Below, piece after piece: positions 1 through 5,753 of a DNA stretch of 5,753 nucleotides; within the stretch, counting starts at the first letter, position 1; each line of letters starts with the position of its first letter. The notes beneath the pieces were generated by a model. It saw only the letters and a program-made list of their open reading frames with translations, did not search any database and was not told the DNA's origin. Source of the DNA: an uncultured beta proteobacterium (GTDB lineage Bacteria > Pseudomonadota > Gammaproteobacteria > Burkholderiales > Burkholderiaceae_C); assembly GCA_903885415.1 (NCBI GenBank), contig CAISIP010000582.1, positions 1-5,753 of the forward strand, given 5' to 3'. The position numbers and the translations under genes were made by a program.

Positions 1-1
1 A

Positions 2-151
2 AAGCCGCTGCAGTGGGAGGGCGGCTACGTGATACCGAGCAAAGAGCCCGGCCTGGGTGTCGAGCTCAACGAGGAGGTCGCGATCGCGCACCCTTACACC
101 GGCCGCGGCCTGCATCTGGACATGGCGCAGCACCCGTTGGGCTACTACTGA
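2..151 (+). CDS. Enolase-superfamily protein (mandelate racemase/muconate lactonizing type), C-terminal end only
   Basis: Only the last 49 codons are present; the gene enters from the left edge and stops at TGA 149-151. The visible peptide has the typical C-terminal tail of mandelate racemase/muconate lactonizing enzymes. It reads QWEGGYVIPSKEPGLGVELN, followed by a short HPYTGRGLHLDM stretch. The GY-V-x-P-x-x-PGLGVELNEE pattern is the last part of the capping domain, which closes over the barrel active site in this superfamily. The catalytic barrel lies outside the window, so the substrate and reaction cannot be assigned. Family members include sugar-acid dehydratases, racemases and cycloisomerases. 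Its stop overlaps the end of the convergent GMC oxidoreductase gene. Family assignment is fairly sure; the specific function is unknown. Confidence 0.82.
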   Translation, partial: KPLQWEGGYVIPSKEPGLGVELNEEVAIAHPYTGRGLHLDMAQHPLGYY

Positions 152-1830
152 GACGCCCGCGCGTCCGAGTCCGCCAGGATCCAGCGCGCGGCCTTTTCGG
201 CGAGCATCAGCGTTGGTGCATTGGTGTTGCCGCTGGTGATGCTCGGCATCACACCGGCGTCGACCACGCGCAGGCCCTCTATGCCGCGCAGCCGCAGCCG
301 CGAGTCGACGACCGCCATCGGGTCGTCGTCGCGGCCCATTCGGGTGGTTCCGATCGGGTGAAAGATGGTGCTGGCGATGTCGCCAGCGAGCTTGGCGAGT
401 TCGTCGTCGCTTTGGTATTGGGCGCCGGGCTTGAACTCCTGTGGCTGGTAGCGCGCCAGCGCGGGCTGCGCGACGATGTTGCGCGTGACCCGCAACGAAT
501 CGGCGGCGACCTTGCGGTCCTCGGGCGTGCTGAGGTAATTGGGCGCGATCGCCGGCGCGTCTTCGAAGCGCGGGCTGCGAATCGTCAGCGATCCGCGGCT
601 GGTCGGGTTCAGGTTGCAGACGCTGGCGGTGATGGCCGCGAACTTGTGCAGCGGCTGGCCAAAGGCGTCCAGACTCAGCGGCTGTATGTGGTACTGCAGA
701 TTCGGGTGCGGCTGCGCCGGGTCGCTGCGGGTGAAGGCGCCGAGCTGCGAGGGCGACATGCTCATCGGTCCGCTGCGCGTGAGCGCGTACTGCAGTGCAA
801 TGCCCGCCTTGCCCCACAGCGAAGCGCCGATGGTATTGAGCGTCTTGGCGCCCTGCACTTTGAACACCGCACGGATCTGCAGATGGTCCTGCAGATTAGC
901 GCCCACGCCGGGCAGATCCTGCACCACCTCGATGCCGTGTTGGCGCAGCAATTCGGACGGGCCCACGCCCGAGAGCTGCAGGATCTGCGGCGAGCCGACC
1001 GCGCCGGCGCACAGGATCACCTCGCGCGCGGCGCCGACCTGCAGCTTCTGGCCGCTTCTGCCGCCGCGTACCAGCTCAACCCCCGAACAGCGCAGCGCGC
1101 CGTCGCCCCGGCGCTCGAACAACAACCGGCTGACCTGCGCATGCGTCCACAGGCTGAAGTTGGGCCGGCGCATCGCGGTCGGGCGCAGGAAAGCCTTGGC
1201 CGCGTTCCAGCGCCAGCCGCTGCGCTGGTTCACGTCGAAATAGGCGACGCCGTTGTTGTCGCCGCGATTGAAGTCCTGCGTCGCCGGGATGCCGGCCTGT
1301 TGCGCCGCCTGCGCGAAGGCCTCCAGAATATCCCAGCGAACGCGCTGCTGCTCCACCCGCCATTCGCCGCTGGCGCCGTGGAAGGCTGCAGCGCCACCGT
1401 CGCCGCCGGGCGCGCCGGGGTCGAGCCGGTAATGGCTTTCGTGCGCCATGAAGTCAGGCAGGCAGTTGGCCCAGCTCCATTGCGCGTCGCCGGTCAGCTC
1501 CGCCCAGTGGTCGTAGTCGCGCGCCTGGCCGCGCATGTAGATCATCCCGTTAATGCTCGAGCAGCCGCCCAGCGTCTTGCCGCGTGGGTACAGCAGGCTG
1601 CGGCCATTGAGGCCGGCCGATGCTTCGGTCTGGTACATCCAGTCGGTGCGCGGGTTGCCGATGCAGTAGAGGTAGCCCACCGGTATATGGATCCAGTGGT
1701 AGCTGTCCGGCCCGCCGGCTTCAAGCAGGAGGACGCGCCGCTGGGGGTCTGCCGACAGCCTGTTGGCCATCAGGCAGCCGGCGGTTCCGGCCCCGATGAT
1801 GATGGTGTCAAAACCGCTCGTCTCGCGCAT
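145..1830 (-). CDS. GMC-family FAD-dependent alcohol dehydrogenase (choline dehydrogenase-like)
   Basis: A 561-residue flavoenzyme, close to the usual length of bacterial choline-dehydrogenase-like GMC oxidoreductases. It should oxidise an alcohol to an aldehyde or ketone and pass electrons to an acceptor. Visible parts in order: the FAD-binding Rossmann motif GAGTAG at 13-18 with LLLEAGG ending the second strand; GMC signature 1 around 83-106, including GGCSSINGM; GMC signature 2 (GAVGSPQILQLSGVG) at about 276-290; PGVGANLQDHL at 307-317. The C-terminal catalytic region has His 491 in FHPIGTTRMG and Asn 535 in GNTNAPT, the His/Asn pair also seen in choline oxidase. I chose the ATG at 1830 because GGGAG sits 8 nt upstream and the FAD strand follows directly; the frame stays open to an ATG at 1899. 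No signal peptide is seen. It is divergent from the hydroxyacid dehydrogenase gene. The label choline dehydrogenase would be too specific, and the true alcohol is unknown. Confidence 0.93.
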   Translation of the reverse strand: MRETSGFDTIIIGAGTAGCLMANRLSADPQRRVLLLEAGGPDSYHWIHIPVGYLYCIGNPRTDWMYQTEASAGLNGRSLLYPRGKTLGGCSSINGMIYMRGQARDYDHWAELTGDAQWSWANCLPDFMAHESHYRLDPGAPGGDGGAAAFHGASGEWRVEQQRVRWDILEAFAQAAQQAGIPATQDFNRGDNNGVAYFDVNQRSGWRWNAAKAFLRPTAMRRPNFSLWTHAQVSRLLFERRGDGALRCSGVELVRGGRSGQKLQVGAAREVILCAGAVGSPQILQLSGVGPSELLRQHGIEVVQDLPGVGANLQDHLQIRAVFKVQGAKTLNTIGASLWGKAGIALQYALTRSGPMSMSPSQLGAFTRSDPAQPHPNLQYHIQPLSLDAFGQPLHKFAAITASVCNLNPTSRGSLTIRSPRFEDAPAIAPNYLSTPEDRKVAADSLRVTRNIVAQPALARYQPQEFKPGAQYQSDDELAKLAGDIASTIFHPIGTTRMGRDDDPMAVVDSRLRLRGIEGLRVVDAGVMPSITSGNTNAPTLMLAEKAARWILADSDARASQ

Positions 1831-1838
1831 GCTGTCGT

Positions 1839-1843
1839 CTCCC
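1839..1843 (-). promoter_or_regulatory. Ribosome binding site of the GMC oxidoreductase
   Basis: Read on the minus strand, GGGAG lies 8 nt before the ATG at 1830. It decides the start in favour of 1830 over the in-frame ATG at 1899, which would add 23 basic, low-complexity residues before the FAD-binding strand. Confidence 0.65.
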
Positions 1844-1893
1844 GTGGCAGCCGGCCGTTTAAGGCGCTGGCGACCGGATTGGTGTTCGCGTTG

Positions 1894-1911
1894 CGGCACC
1901 GATGGGTGCCG
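1894..1911. repeat. Perfect inverted repeat, 7-bp arms with 4-nt spacer
   Basis: The arms CGGCACC and GGTGCCG flank GATG. Placed between divergent genes, it could be an operator for a dimeric regulator or a short hairpin in the leader of the GMC transcript. GC-rich DNA produces such repeats by chance at some rate, so the role is open. Confidence 0.45.
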
Positions 1912-1925
1912 GCCGGCAGCGGCGA

Positions 1926-1939
1926 TGCATTAGCATGCA
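1926..1939. repeat. Perfect inverted repeat TGCAT-N4-ATGCA, candidate operator
   Basis: Five-bp arms TGCAT and ATGCA flank TAGC. The A/T content stands out from the surrounding GC-rich DNA, and the site overlaps the only minus-strand -10-like hexamer found here. Its position and symmetry fit an operator for a dimeric helix-turn-helix regulator. It does not match a consensus I can name. Confidence 0.4.
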
Positions 1940-1960
1940 CGATCTTACAACGCAACATTC

Positions 1961-1972
1961 GGGGACTGCCCC
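1961..1972. repeat. Short inverted repeat GGGG-ACTG-CCCC followed by TTTT
   Basis: Four-bp G/C arms around ACTG are followed directly by four T residues (1973-1976) on the plus strand. This has the outline of a very small intrinsic terminator or attenuator ahead of the dehydrogenase gene. The stem is too short to be convincing as a terminator, and it may equally be an operator half or chance. Confidence 0.25.
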
Positions 1973-2021
1973 TTTTGCTGCGGCCATGGCGGCCGCCCCC
2001 GAAGCCAACTTTCACACATCC

Positions 2022-2993
2022 ATGCACTGCGATTCCAAACTGAACATCGGCTTCATCGGCCTGGGCGCCCTTGGCGAGGGCCTGTGCAACAGCCTGGTCA
2101 AGGCTGGCTACAGCGTCACCGTCAACGACCTCCACAAAGACCTGGCGACGCGCCTGCTGGCCGCGGGCGCGCGCTGGTCTGACGACATCGCGGGCGCCTG
2201 CCGCGAAGCCGATGTGCTCATCACAGCGCTGCCCTCGCCGGCGGTTTCGCGCCAGGTCGTCGAAGGGCCGGGCGGCGTATTTGACAGCCTGCCGCGCGGC
2301 GGCATCTGGGTCGAGATGAGCACTACCGACCTGGAAGACCTGCAGCGCCTGCAGGGCGTTGCGGCGCAGCGCGGCATCAGCGTGCTGGAATGCCCGGTGA
2401 CCGGCGGCGTGCACCTGGCAAATTCCGGCGAAATCACGGTGCTGGTGGGCGGCGATGAAGCGGTTTACAAACGCGTCGAGCCGCTGTTGCAGACCATCGG
2501 CGGCCAGATCATTTTTCTGGGAAAGCTCGGCAGTGCGTCGGTGGTGAAAGTTGTCACCAACATGCTGGCCTTCATCCATCTGGTCGCGGCGGCCGAAGCG
2601 ATGATGGTTCCGGCCAAATACGGCGTCGACCTGGACGCGGCGTACCGCGCGATCCGCGCGAGCTCGGGCAACAGCTTCGTGCACGAGACCGAGTCGCAGC
2701 TGATCCTGTCGGGCAGCTACAACGTGAAGTTCACGATGGACCTCGCCTGCAAGGACCTCGGACTGGTCAACAGCATTGCGCAAAAGCTCGGCGTTCCGCT
2801 CGAACTTGGCAGCATGACGCAGCAGATATTCACCCGCGCACGCGGACTTTTTGGCGGCAACGCGCAGTCGCCCGAAGTCGCGCGCATGATCGAGCAGGCC
2901 TGCGCACTCGAATTGCGCGCGCCGGGCTATCCAAGCGAGTTGCTCGCCGAGATGGGCGCGCCGAGGCCATCGGGCACCCAGCCTAAGGCCTGA
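2022..2993 (+). CDS. Beta-hydroxyacid dehydrogenase, 3-hydroxyisobutyrate dehydrogenase family
   Basis: A 323-residue cytoplasmic NAD(P)-dependent oxidoreductase of the 6-phosphogluconate/3-hydroxyisobutyrate dehydrogenase superfamily, expected to oxidise a beta-hydroxy acid or reduce a semialdehyde. The Rossmann loop GLGALG is at 13-18. Asp 36 ends the second strand (VTVND), which in this family usually favours NAD over NADP. The substrate-binding segment ECPVTGGV is at 123-130, where many relatives have D-x-P-V-S-G-G. The catalytic Lys 176 and Asn 180 lie in VVKVVTN, and KDLGL at 244-248 is the conserved helical-domain motif. The start is uncertain: ATG 2022 puts the first strand at the N-terminus as in relatives, but ATGs at 1986, 1935 and 1902 are in frame and none has a strong Shine-Dalgarno. 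The C-terminus is somewhat longer than usual (about 295 residues). It is first in the likely operon with the aldehyde dehydrogenase 6 bp downstream. The substrate is unknown. Confidence 0.9.
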   Translation: MHCDSKLNIGFIGLGALGEGLCNSLVKAGYSVTVNDLHKDLATRLLAAGARWSDDIAGACREADVLITALPSPAVSRQVVEGPGGVFDSLPRGGIWVEMSTTDLEDLQRLQGVAAQRGISVLECPVTGGVHLANSGEITVLVGGDEAVYKRVEPLLQTIGGQIIFLGKLGSASVVKVVTNMLAFIHLVAAAEAMMVPAKYGVDLDAAYRAIRASSGNSFVHETESQLILSGSYNVKFTMDLACKDLGLVNSIAQKLGVPLELGSMTQQIFTRARGLFGGNAQSPEVARMIEQACALELRAPGYPSELLAEMGAPRPSGTQPKA

Positions 2994-2999
2994 ATCGCC

Positions 3000-4502
3000 A
3001 TGACCACCAATGCTTCACGTGCGCAATGGGCCGAGCGGGCGGGCGCGCTGCGTATCGCCAGCGGGCTGTTCATCGACGGCCGCGACTGCCCGGCCATCGC
3101 GGGCGAGCGCTTTGAATGCGTCAACCCGGCCACCGGTGCCGTGATTGCGCAGGTGGCGCGCGGCCAGGCGGCCGACGTCGACGCTGCGGTGGCCAGCGCG
3201 TTGCTCGCCTGGCGGGATCGGCGATGGCGCGGACTGGCCCCGCGCGCGCGCATGGACATCCTGTTTCGCTTCGCCGATCTGGTGCAGCAGCACGGCGACG
3301 AACTGGCGCTGCTCGAGACGCTGGACATGGGCAAGCCGATCAGCGACGTGCTGGCGATCGATCTGCCCGAAGTGCTCAAGACGATCCGCTATTTTGCCGA
3401 GTGCATCGACAAGATCGAGGGCGCCGTCACCCACACCGACGCGCAGGCGCTGCACCTGATCGCCCACGAGCCGCTCGGCGTGGTCGGCGCGATCACGCCG
3501 TGGAACTACCCGATGCTGATGGCGATGTGGAAGGTCGCGCCGATCCTGGCCGCGGGCAACTGCGTCGTGCTAAAGCCCGCCGAGCAGGCGCCTTTGTCGT
3601 GCACCCGGCTCGCGCAGCTGTTCGTCGAGGCCGGCGGTCCGCCGGGCGTCTTCAACGTCGTCAACGGGCTGGGCATCGAGGCCGGGCGCGCGCTGGCGCT
3701 GCACCCGGACGTCATCAAGCTATCGTTCACCGGCTCGACCGCCGTCGGCAAGCTGCTGCTGGGCTACGCCGGGCAGTCGAATATGAAGCGGATCGCGCTC
3801 GAGACCGGCGGCAAAAGCCCGCAGATCTTCATGCCCGATCTGTACGACCTGGACGTCGCAGTGGACCGCGCGGTCGGTGGCATTTTTGACAACGCGGGCC
3901 AGGTCTGCAACGCCGGGTCACGGCTTCTGGTGCAGCGCGACATGGTCGACGAATTCGTCCGCCGTTTCGTCGCGCGTGCGGGCCAGGCCTATACGCCCGG
4001 CGACCCGCTTGACCCGGCGACCAGGTTGGGTCCGGTGGTGAGCCAGGCGCACCAGCGCGGCATTCTGGCGCGCATTGCGAGCGGCCAAAGCGAGGGCGCG
4101 CAGCTGGTCATGGGGGGGCGCGCCCCTGCGGCGGCAGGTGCCGGCGCTTATCTGGAGCCGACGCTGTTTACCGGCGCGACGAACCGGATGGCGATCGCGC
4201 GCGAGGAGGTATTCGGGCCGGTCGCAGCGGTCATCGCCTTCGATACCGAGGAAGAAGCGATCGCGCTGGCGAACGATTCCGACTATGGGCTGGCGGCGTC
4301 GGTCTGGACGCGCGACCTGCAGCGCGCGCACCGCATGGTCCGTGCGCTCGAGGCCGGCGTGGTGTGGGTCAACTGTTTCGGCGACGGCGACATGACCCAG
4401 CCTTTCGGCGGCTACAAGCAGTCGGGCAACTCGCGCGACAAGCACATGGCCAGCCTCCTGTCCTACACCCAGAGCAAGTCCGCCTGGTTCCAGATCGGCT
4501 GA
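3000..4502 (+). CDS. NAD-dependent aldehyde dehydrogenase, PuuC-like
   Basis: A full-length 500-residue class I/II-type aldehyde dehydrogenase that oxidises an aldehyde to a carboxylic acid in the cytoplasm. Visible landmarks: ITPWNYP at 165-171 with the oxyanion Asn 169; KPAEQ at 192-196; FTGSTAVG at 243-250 for the cofactor; the general base Glu 268 in LETGGKSP; the nucleophile Cys 303 in GQVCNAGSR; and EEVFGP at 402-407. Glu 195 sits where NAD-preferring enzymes carry a Glu that contacts the adenine ribose, so NAD is the likely cofactor. The C-terminal GYKQSGNSRDK resembles PuuC-type enzymes, which act on amino- or gamma-glutamylamino-aldehydes. That subfamily call is by eye. AAGG ends 11 nt before the ATG, a weak ribosome site, so translation may be coupled to the gene 6 bp upstream. 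It is a natural partner for the divergent GMC alcohol dehydrogenase. Confidence 0.95.
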   Translation: MTTNASRAQWAERAGALRIASGLFIDGRDCPAIAGERFECVNPATGAVIAQVARGQAADVDAAVASALLAWRDRRWRGLAPRARMDILFRFADLVQQHGDELALLETLDMGKPISDVLAIDLPEVLKTIRYFAECIDKIEGAVTHTDAQALHLIAHEPLGVVGAITPWNYPMLMAMWKVAPILAAGNCVVLKPAEQAPLSCTRLAQLFVEAGGPPGVFNVVNGLGIEAGRALALHPDVIKLSFTGSTAVGKLLLGYAGQSNMKRIALETGGKSPQIFMPDLYDLDVAVDRAVGGIFDNAGQVCNAGSRLLVQRDMVDEFVRRFVARAGQAYTPGDPLDPATRLGPVVSQAHQRGILARIASGQSEGAQLVMGGRAPAAAGAGAYLEPTLFTGATNRMAIAREEVFGPVAAVIAFDTEEEAIALANDSDYGLAASVWTRDLQRAHRMVRALEAGVVWVNCFGDGDMTQPFGGYKQSGNSRDKHMASLLSYTQSKSAWFQIG

Positions 4503-4532
4503 TCGCGTCGCAGCTGAGAGTCCACCCTATTG

Positions 4533-4538
4533 AAGGAG
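4533..4538 (+). promoter_or_regulatory. Ribosome binding site of the PLP-dependent dehydratase
   Basis: AAGGAG is 6 nt before ATG 4545, the best ribosome site in the window. It settles the start: the in-frame TTG at 4530 lies before this site and would place it inside the gene. Confidence 0.85.
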
Positions 4539-4544
4539 TCCGCC

Positions 4545-5504
4545 ATGCATGCCACACCCGCCAGCGTCTCGCGCGCCGATATCGTCGCCGCGCAGACCCG
4601 GTTGTTCGACGAATTCAAGCCTTTTGTGCGCCGCACGCCGCTGATGCGCTTGCCGGGCGCCGCCCTCGGACTGCCATGCGCCGAGGTCTGGCTCAAGCTC
4701 GAGCAGTTGCAGGTCAGCGGCAGCTTCAAGGCCCGCGGCATGCTCAACCGTCTGCTGGCGGGCCCGATACCCGCGGCCGGCGTCATCATCGCGTCGGGGG
4801 GTAACGCCGGCATCGCCTGCGCGCAGGCGGCGCAGGCGCTGGACGTTCGCTGCGAGGTCTATGTGCCCGAACTGTGTCCGCCGGCCAAGCAGAGCAAGCT
4901 CGCCGCACTAGGCGCCACCGTGGTGGTGGGCGGCGCCTTCTATCCGCAGGCGCTGCAAGCGTGCCAGCAGCGGCAGGCGGATACGGGCGCGCTGATGGTG
5001 CACGCCTACGACCAGCCTGAAGTGGTGGCGGGTGCCGGAACCATCGCGCTGGAGATCGAAGCGCAGGCCGGGCTTCCCGATGCGGTGCTGGTCAGCGTCG
5101 GCGGCGGCGGCTTGATCGCCGGCCTGGCGGCAGGTTTTGAGTCGCGCACCCGAGTTGTCGCGCTGGAACCCGAACTCGCGCCCACCCTGCACGCCGCGCG
5201 CAGGCAGGGGCAACCGGTCGACGTCGAGGTGGGCGGAATCGCCGCTGACTCGCTCGGTGCCAAGCGCATCGGCGCTATCGCATGGGACCTCACCCAACGA
5301 TGGGTGGCGCAGTCGCTGCTGCTCAGCGACGCGTCCATCAGATCCGCCCAGCAATGGATGTGGCGCGAAATGAAACTGGCGGTTGAGCCCGCCGCCGCAC
5401 TGCCGCTGGCGGCTTTGCAGTGCGGCGCCTATACGCCGCGCAGCGGCGAGACGGTCTGCCTGATCGTCTGCGGCGCGAACGTCGACCCGGCTTCGCTGGC
5501 CTGA
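4545..5504 (+). CDS. Threonine/serine dehydratase-like PLP enzyme (fold type II)
   Basis: A 319-residue cytoplasmic enzyme of the tryptophan-synthase-beta fold family, close in length to serine/threonine dehydratases and serine racemases. Those enzymes remove water and ammonia from a beta-hydroxy amino acid to give a 2-oxo acid. The PLP lysine is Lys 62 in SGSFKARG. The cofactor and substrate loop is SGGNAG at 84-89, the phosphate-gripping glycine loop is SVGGGGLIAG at 184-193, and the C-terminal CGANVD is at 309-314. Two positions are unusual: the loop lacks the His of the common S-x-GNH motif, and Cys 309 stands where most dehydratases have Ser in the segment near the pyridine nitrogen. There is no C-terminal ACT regulatory domain, so this is not the biosynthetic, isoleucine-inhibited IlvA type. 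It lies 42 bp after the aldehyde dehydrogenase with its own strong ribosome site. The exact substrate, and dehydratase versus racemase or lyase activity, are open. Confidence 0.9.
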   Translation: MHATPASVSRADIVAAQTRLFDEFKPFVRRTPLMRLPGAALGLPCAEVWLKLEQLQVSGSFKARGMLNRLLAGPIPAAGVIIASGGNAGIACAQAAQALDVRCEVYVPELCPPAKQSKLAALGATVVVGGAFYPQALQACQQRQADTGALMVHAYDQPEVVAGAGTIALEIEAQAGLPDAVLVSVGGGGLIAGLAAGFESRTRVVALEPELAPTLHAARRQGQPVDVEVGGIAADSLGAKRIGAIAWDLTQRWVAQSLLLSDASIRSAQQWMWREMKLAVEPAAALPLAALQCGAYTPRSGETVCLIVCGANVDPASLA

Positions 5505-5597
5505 GGCGGGCGTGCCGGCCTCGGAGGGCGGGTTGCGAAAGGCGGCGGCGTTGGGCGCAGGTCGGCCGACGCTGGGCGAGCGGCATCCCGCATCAGC

Positions 5598-5603
5598 TAT
5601 ATT
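5598..5603 (+). promoter_or_regulatory. Possible -10 element before the solute-binding protein gene
   Basis: TATATT is the only A/T-rich hexamer close to the sigma-70 -10 consensus in the 141-bp gap 5505-5645. It lies 42 nt before the ATG at 5646, a plausible promoter distance. No good -35 hexamer lies 16-18 nt upstream; CTGGGC at 5572-5577 is 20 nt away. This would allow the transport gene to be expressed separately from the enzymes upstream, possibly with an activator. Confidence 0.3.
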
Positions 5604-5645
5604 TGCGCCCTCAAAGGCGATGCCTCCACTTTTCCGAACAACACC

Positions 5646-5753
5646 ATGAAACTGCTACATACCCTCGCGGCTCTGGCCGGACTGCTCACCTTCGCCGCGG
5701 GCGGCGCCCAGGCCCAGAGCAAGGAACTGGTCGTCGGTTCGAGCGCGACCTAC
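5646..5753 (+). CDS. Periplasmic solute-binding protein, N-terminal end only (likely amino-acid ABC transporter)
   Basis: The first 36 codons are visible before the window ends. The peptide starts with a classic Sec signal: M-K, a hydrophobic core of Leu/Ala at about 3-18, and an AQA cleavage site after residue 23. The mature protein would begin QSKELVVGSSATY. That beta-strand ending in G-x-x-x-x-Y matches the start of family 3 periplasmic receptors for polar amino acids and opines. Too little is present to name the ligand, and another type of periplasmic receptor is possible. No clear Shine-Dalgarno precedes ATG 5646. Its position right after a threonine/serine dehydratase-like gene, on the same strand, suggests that it captures the compound the locus degrades. 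Confidence 0.75.
   Translation, partial: MKLLHTLAALAGLLTFAAGGAQAQSKELVVGSSATY

Larger units (their letters stand above)
1831..2021. promoter_or_regulatory. Divergent control region between the GMC gene and the dehydrogenase operon
   Basis: About 190 bp separate the likely starts of two divergently transcribed genes, so promoters for both directions should lie here. The stretch is locally richer in A/T around 1925-1960 than the genes beside it. It holds three short perfect inverted repeats (1894-1911, 1926-1939, 1961-1972), which suggests binding by a dimeric regulator. A weak minus-strand promoter can be proposed: TTGCGT and TAATGC, 17 nt apart, read from about 1955 down to 1927, overlapping the middle repeat. 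The -10 match is poor. No regulator gene is in the window. If the dehydrogenase starts upstream of 2022, part of this region is coding. Confidence 0.5.

Noticed and set aside
145..1830. Naming the GMC enzyme as choline dehydrogenase BetA
   Set aside because: No betaine aldehyde dehydrogenase BetB partner with BetI or choline transporter is visible, and the GMC motifs are shared by many alcohol dehydrogenases. Only the family-level name is supported.
13..2043. A very long open frame (over 670 codons) on the plus strand, opposite the GMC gene
   Set aside because: The translation is low-complexity, rich in Ala, Arg, Gly and Val, and has no recognisable domain. It lies antisense to a gene with full GMC motifs. 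Long antisense frames are common in GC-rich DNA because stop codons are rare there.
1770..2783. A 337-codon open frame on the minus strand across the divergent region and the hydroxyacid dehydrogenase
   Set aside because: It covers the antisense strand of a well-supported dehydrogenase and part of the GMC gene start. Its product has no family motifs and has the Arg/Ala/Gln-rich look of a shadow frame.
3116..3889. A 257-codon plus-strand frame inside the aldehyde dehydrogenase
   Set aside because: It is an out-of-frame reading of the aldehyde dehydrogenase, extremely rich in Arg, Ala and Gly, with no motif. The overlapping gene has all its catalytic residues.
5503..5522. Possible intrinsic terminator after the PLP dehydratase (GAGGC and GCCTC arms)
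   Set aside because: The stem has only 5 bp with a 10-nt loop, and no T-run follows. In DNA this GC-rich such a pair is expected by chance.

Overview
The window is GC-rich with strongly G/C-biased third codon positions and close gene packing. Together with the protein families, this suggests a proteobacterium, most likely a betaproteobacterium of the Burkholderiales. That placement is an inference from composition and gene style, since no rRNA or marker gene is present.

Layout from left to right. (1) The last 49 codons of a plus-strand enolase-superfamily (mandelate racemase/muconate lactonizing type) gene end at 151. (2) A minus-strand GMC-family FAD-dependent alcohol dehydrogenase (145-1830) meets that gene tail to tail with a 7-bp overlap. 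(3) A divergent control region of about 190 bp (1831-2021) carries three short inverted repeats. (4) A plus-strand run of three enzymes follows: a beta-hydroxyacid dehydrogenase of the 3-hydroxyisobutyrate dehydrogenase type (2022-2993), an NAD-type aldehyde dehydrogenase of PuuC-like character (3000-4502), and a fold-type II PLP-dependent threonine/serine dehydratase-like enzyme (4545-5504). Their spacing (6 and 42 bp) suggests one transcript. (5) After a 141-bp gap with a possible promoter, the first 36 codons of a secreted solute-binding protein run off the right edge. It has a clear signal peptide and a start typical of amino-acid ABC transporter receptors.

The genes look like part of an accessory catabolic locus. 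The GMC enzyme would oxidise an alcohol to an aldehyde and the aldehyde dehydrogenase would take the aldehyde to an acid. The hydroxyacid dehydrogenase and the PLP enzyme would process a hydroxy acid and a hydroxy-amino acid, and the binding protein would bring the compound in. The substrate cannot be read from the sequence. A hydroxylated amino acid or amino alcohol is the simplest guess that uses all the families. No gene here is assigned a symbol, because none can be tied to a characterised orthologue by inspection alone. No RNA genes, CRISPR arrays, insertion sequences or attachment sites were seen. All complete genes look intact.
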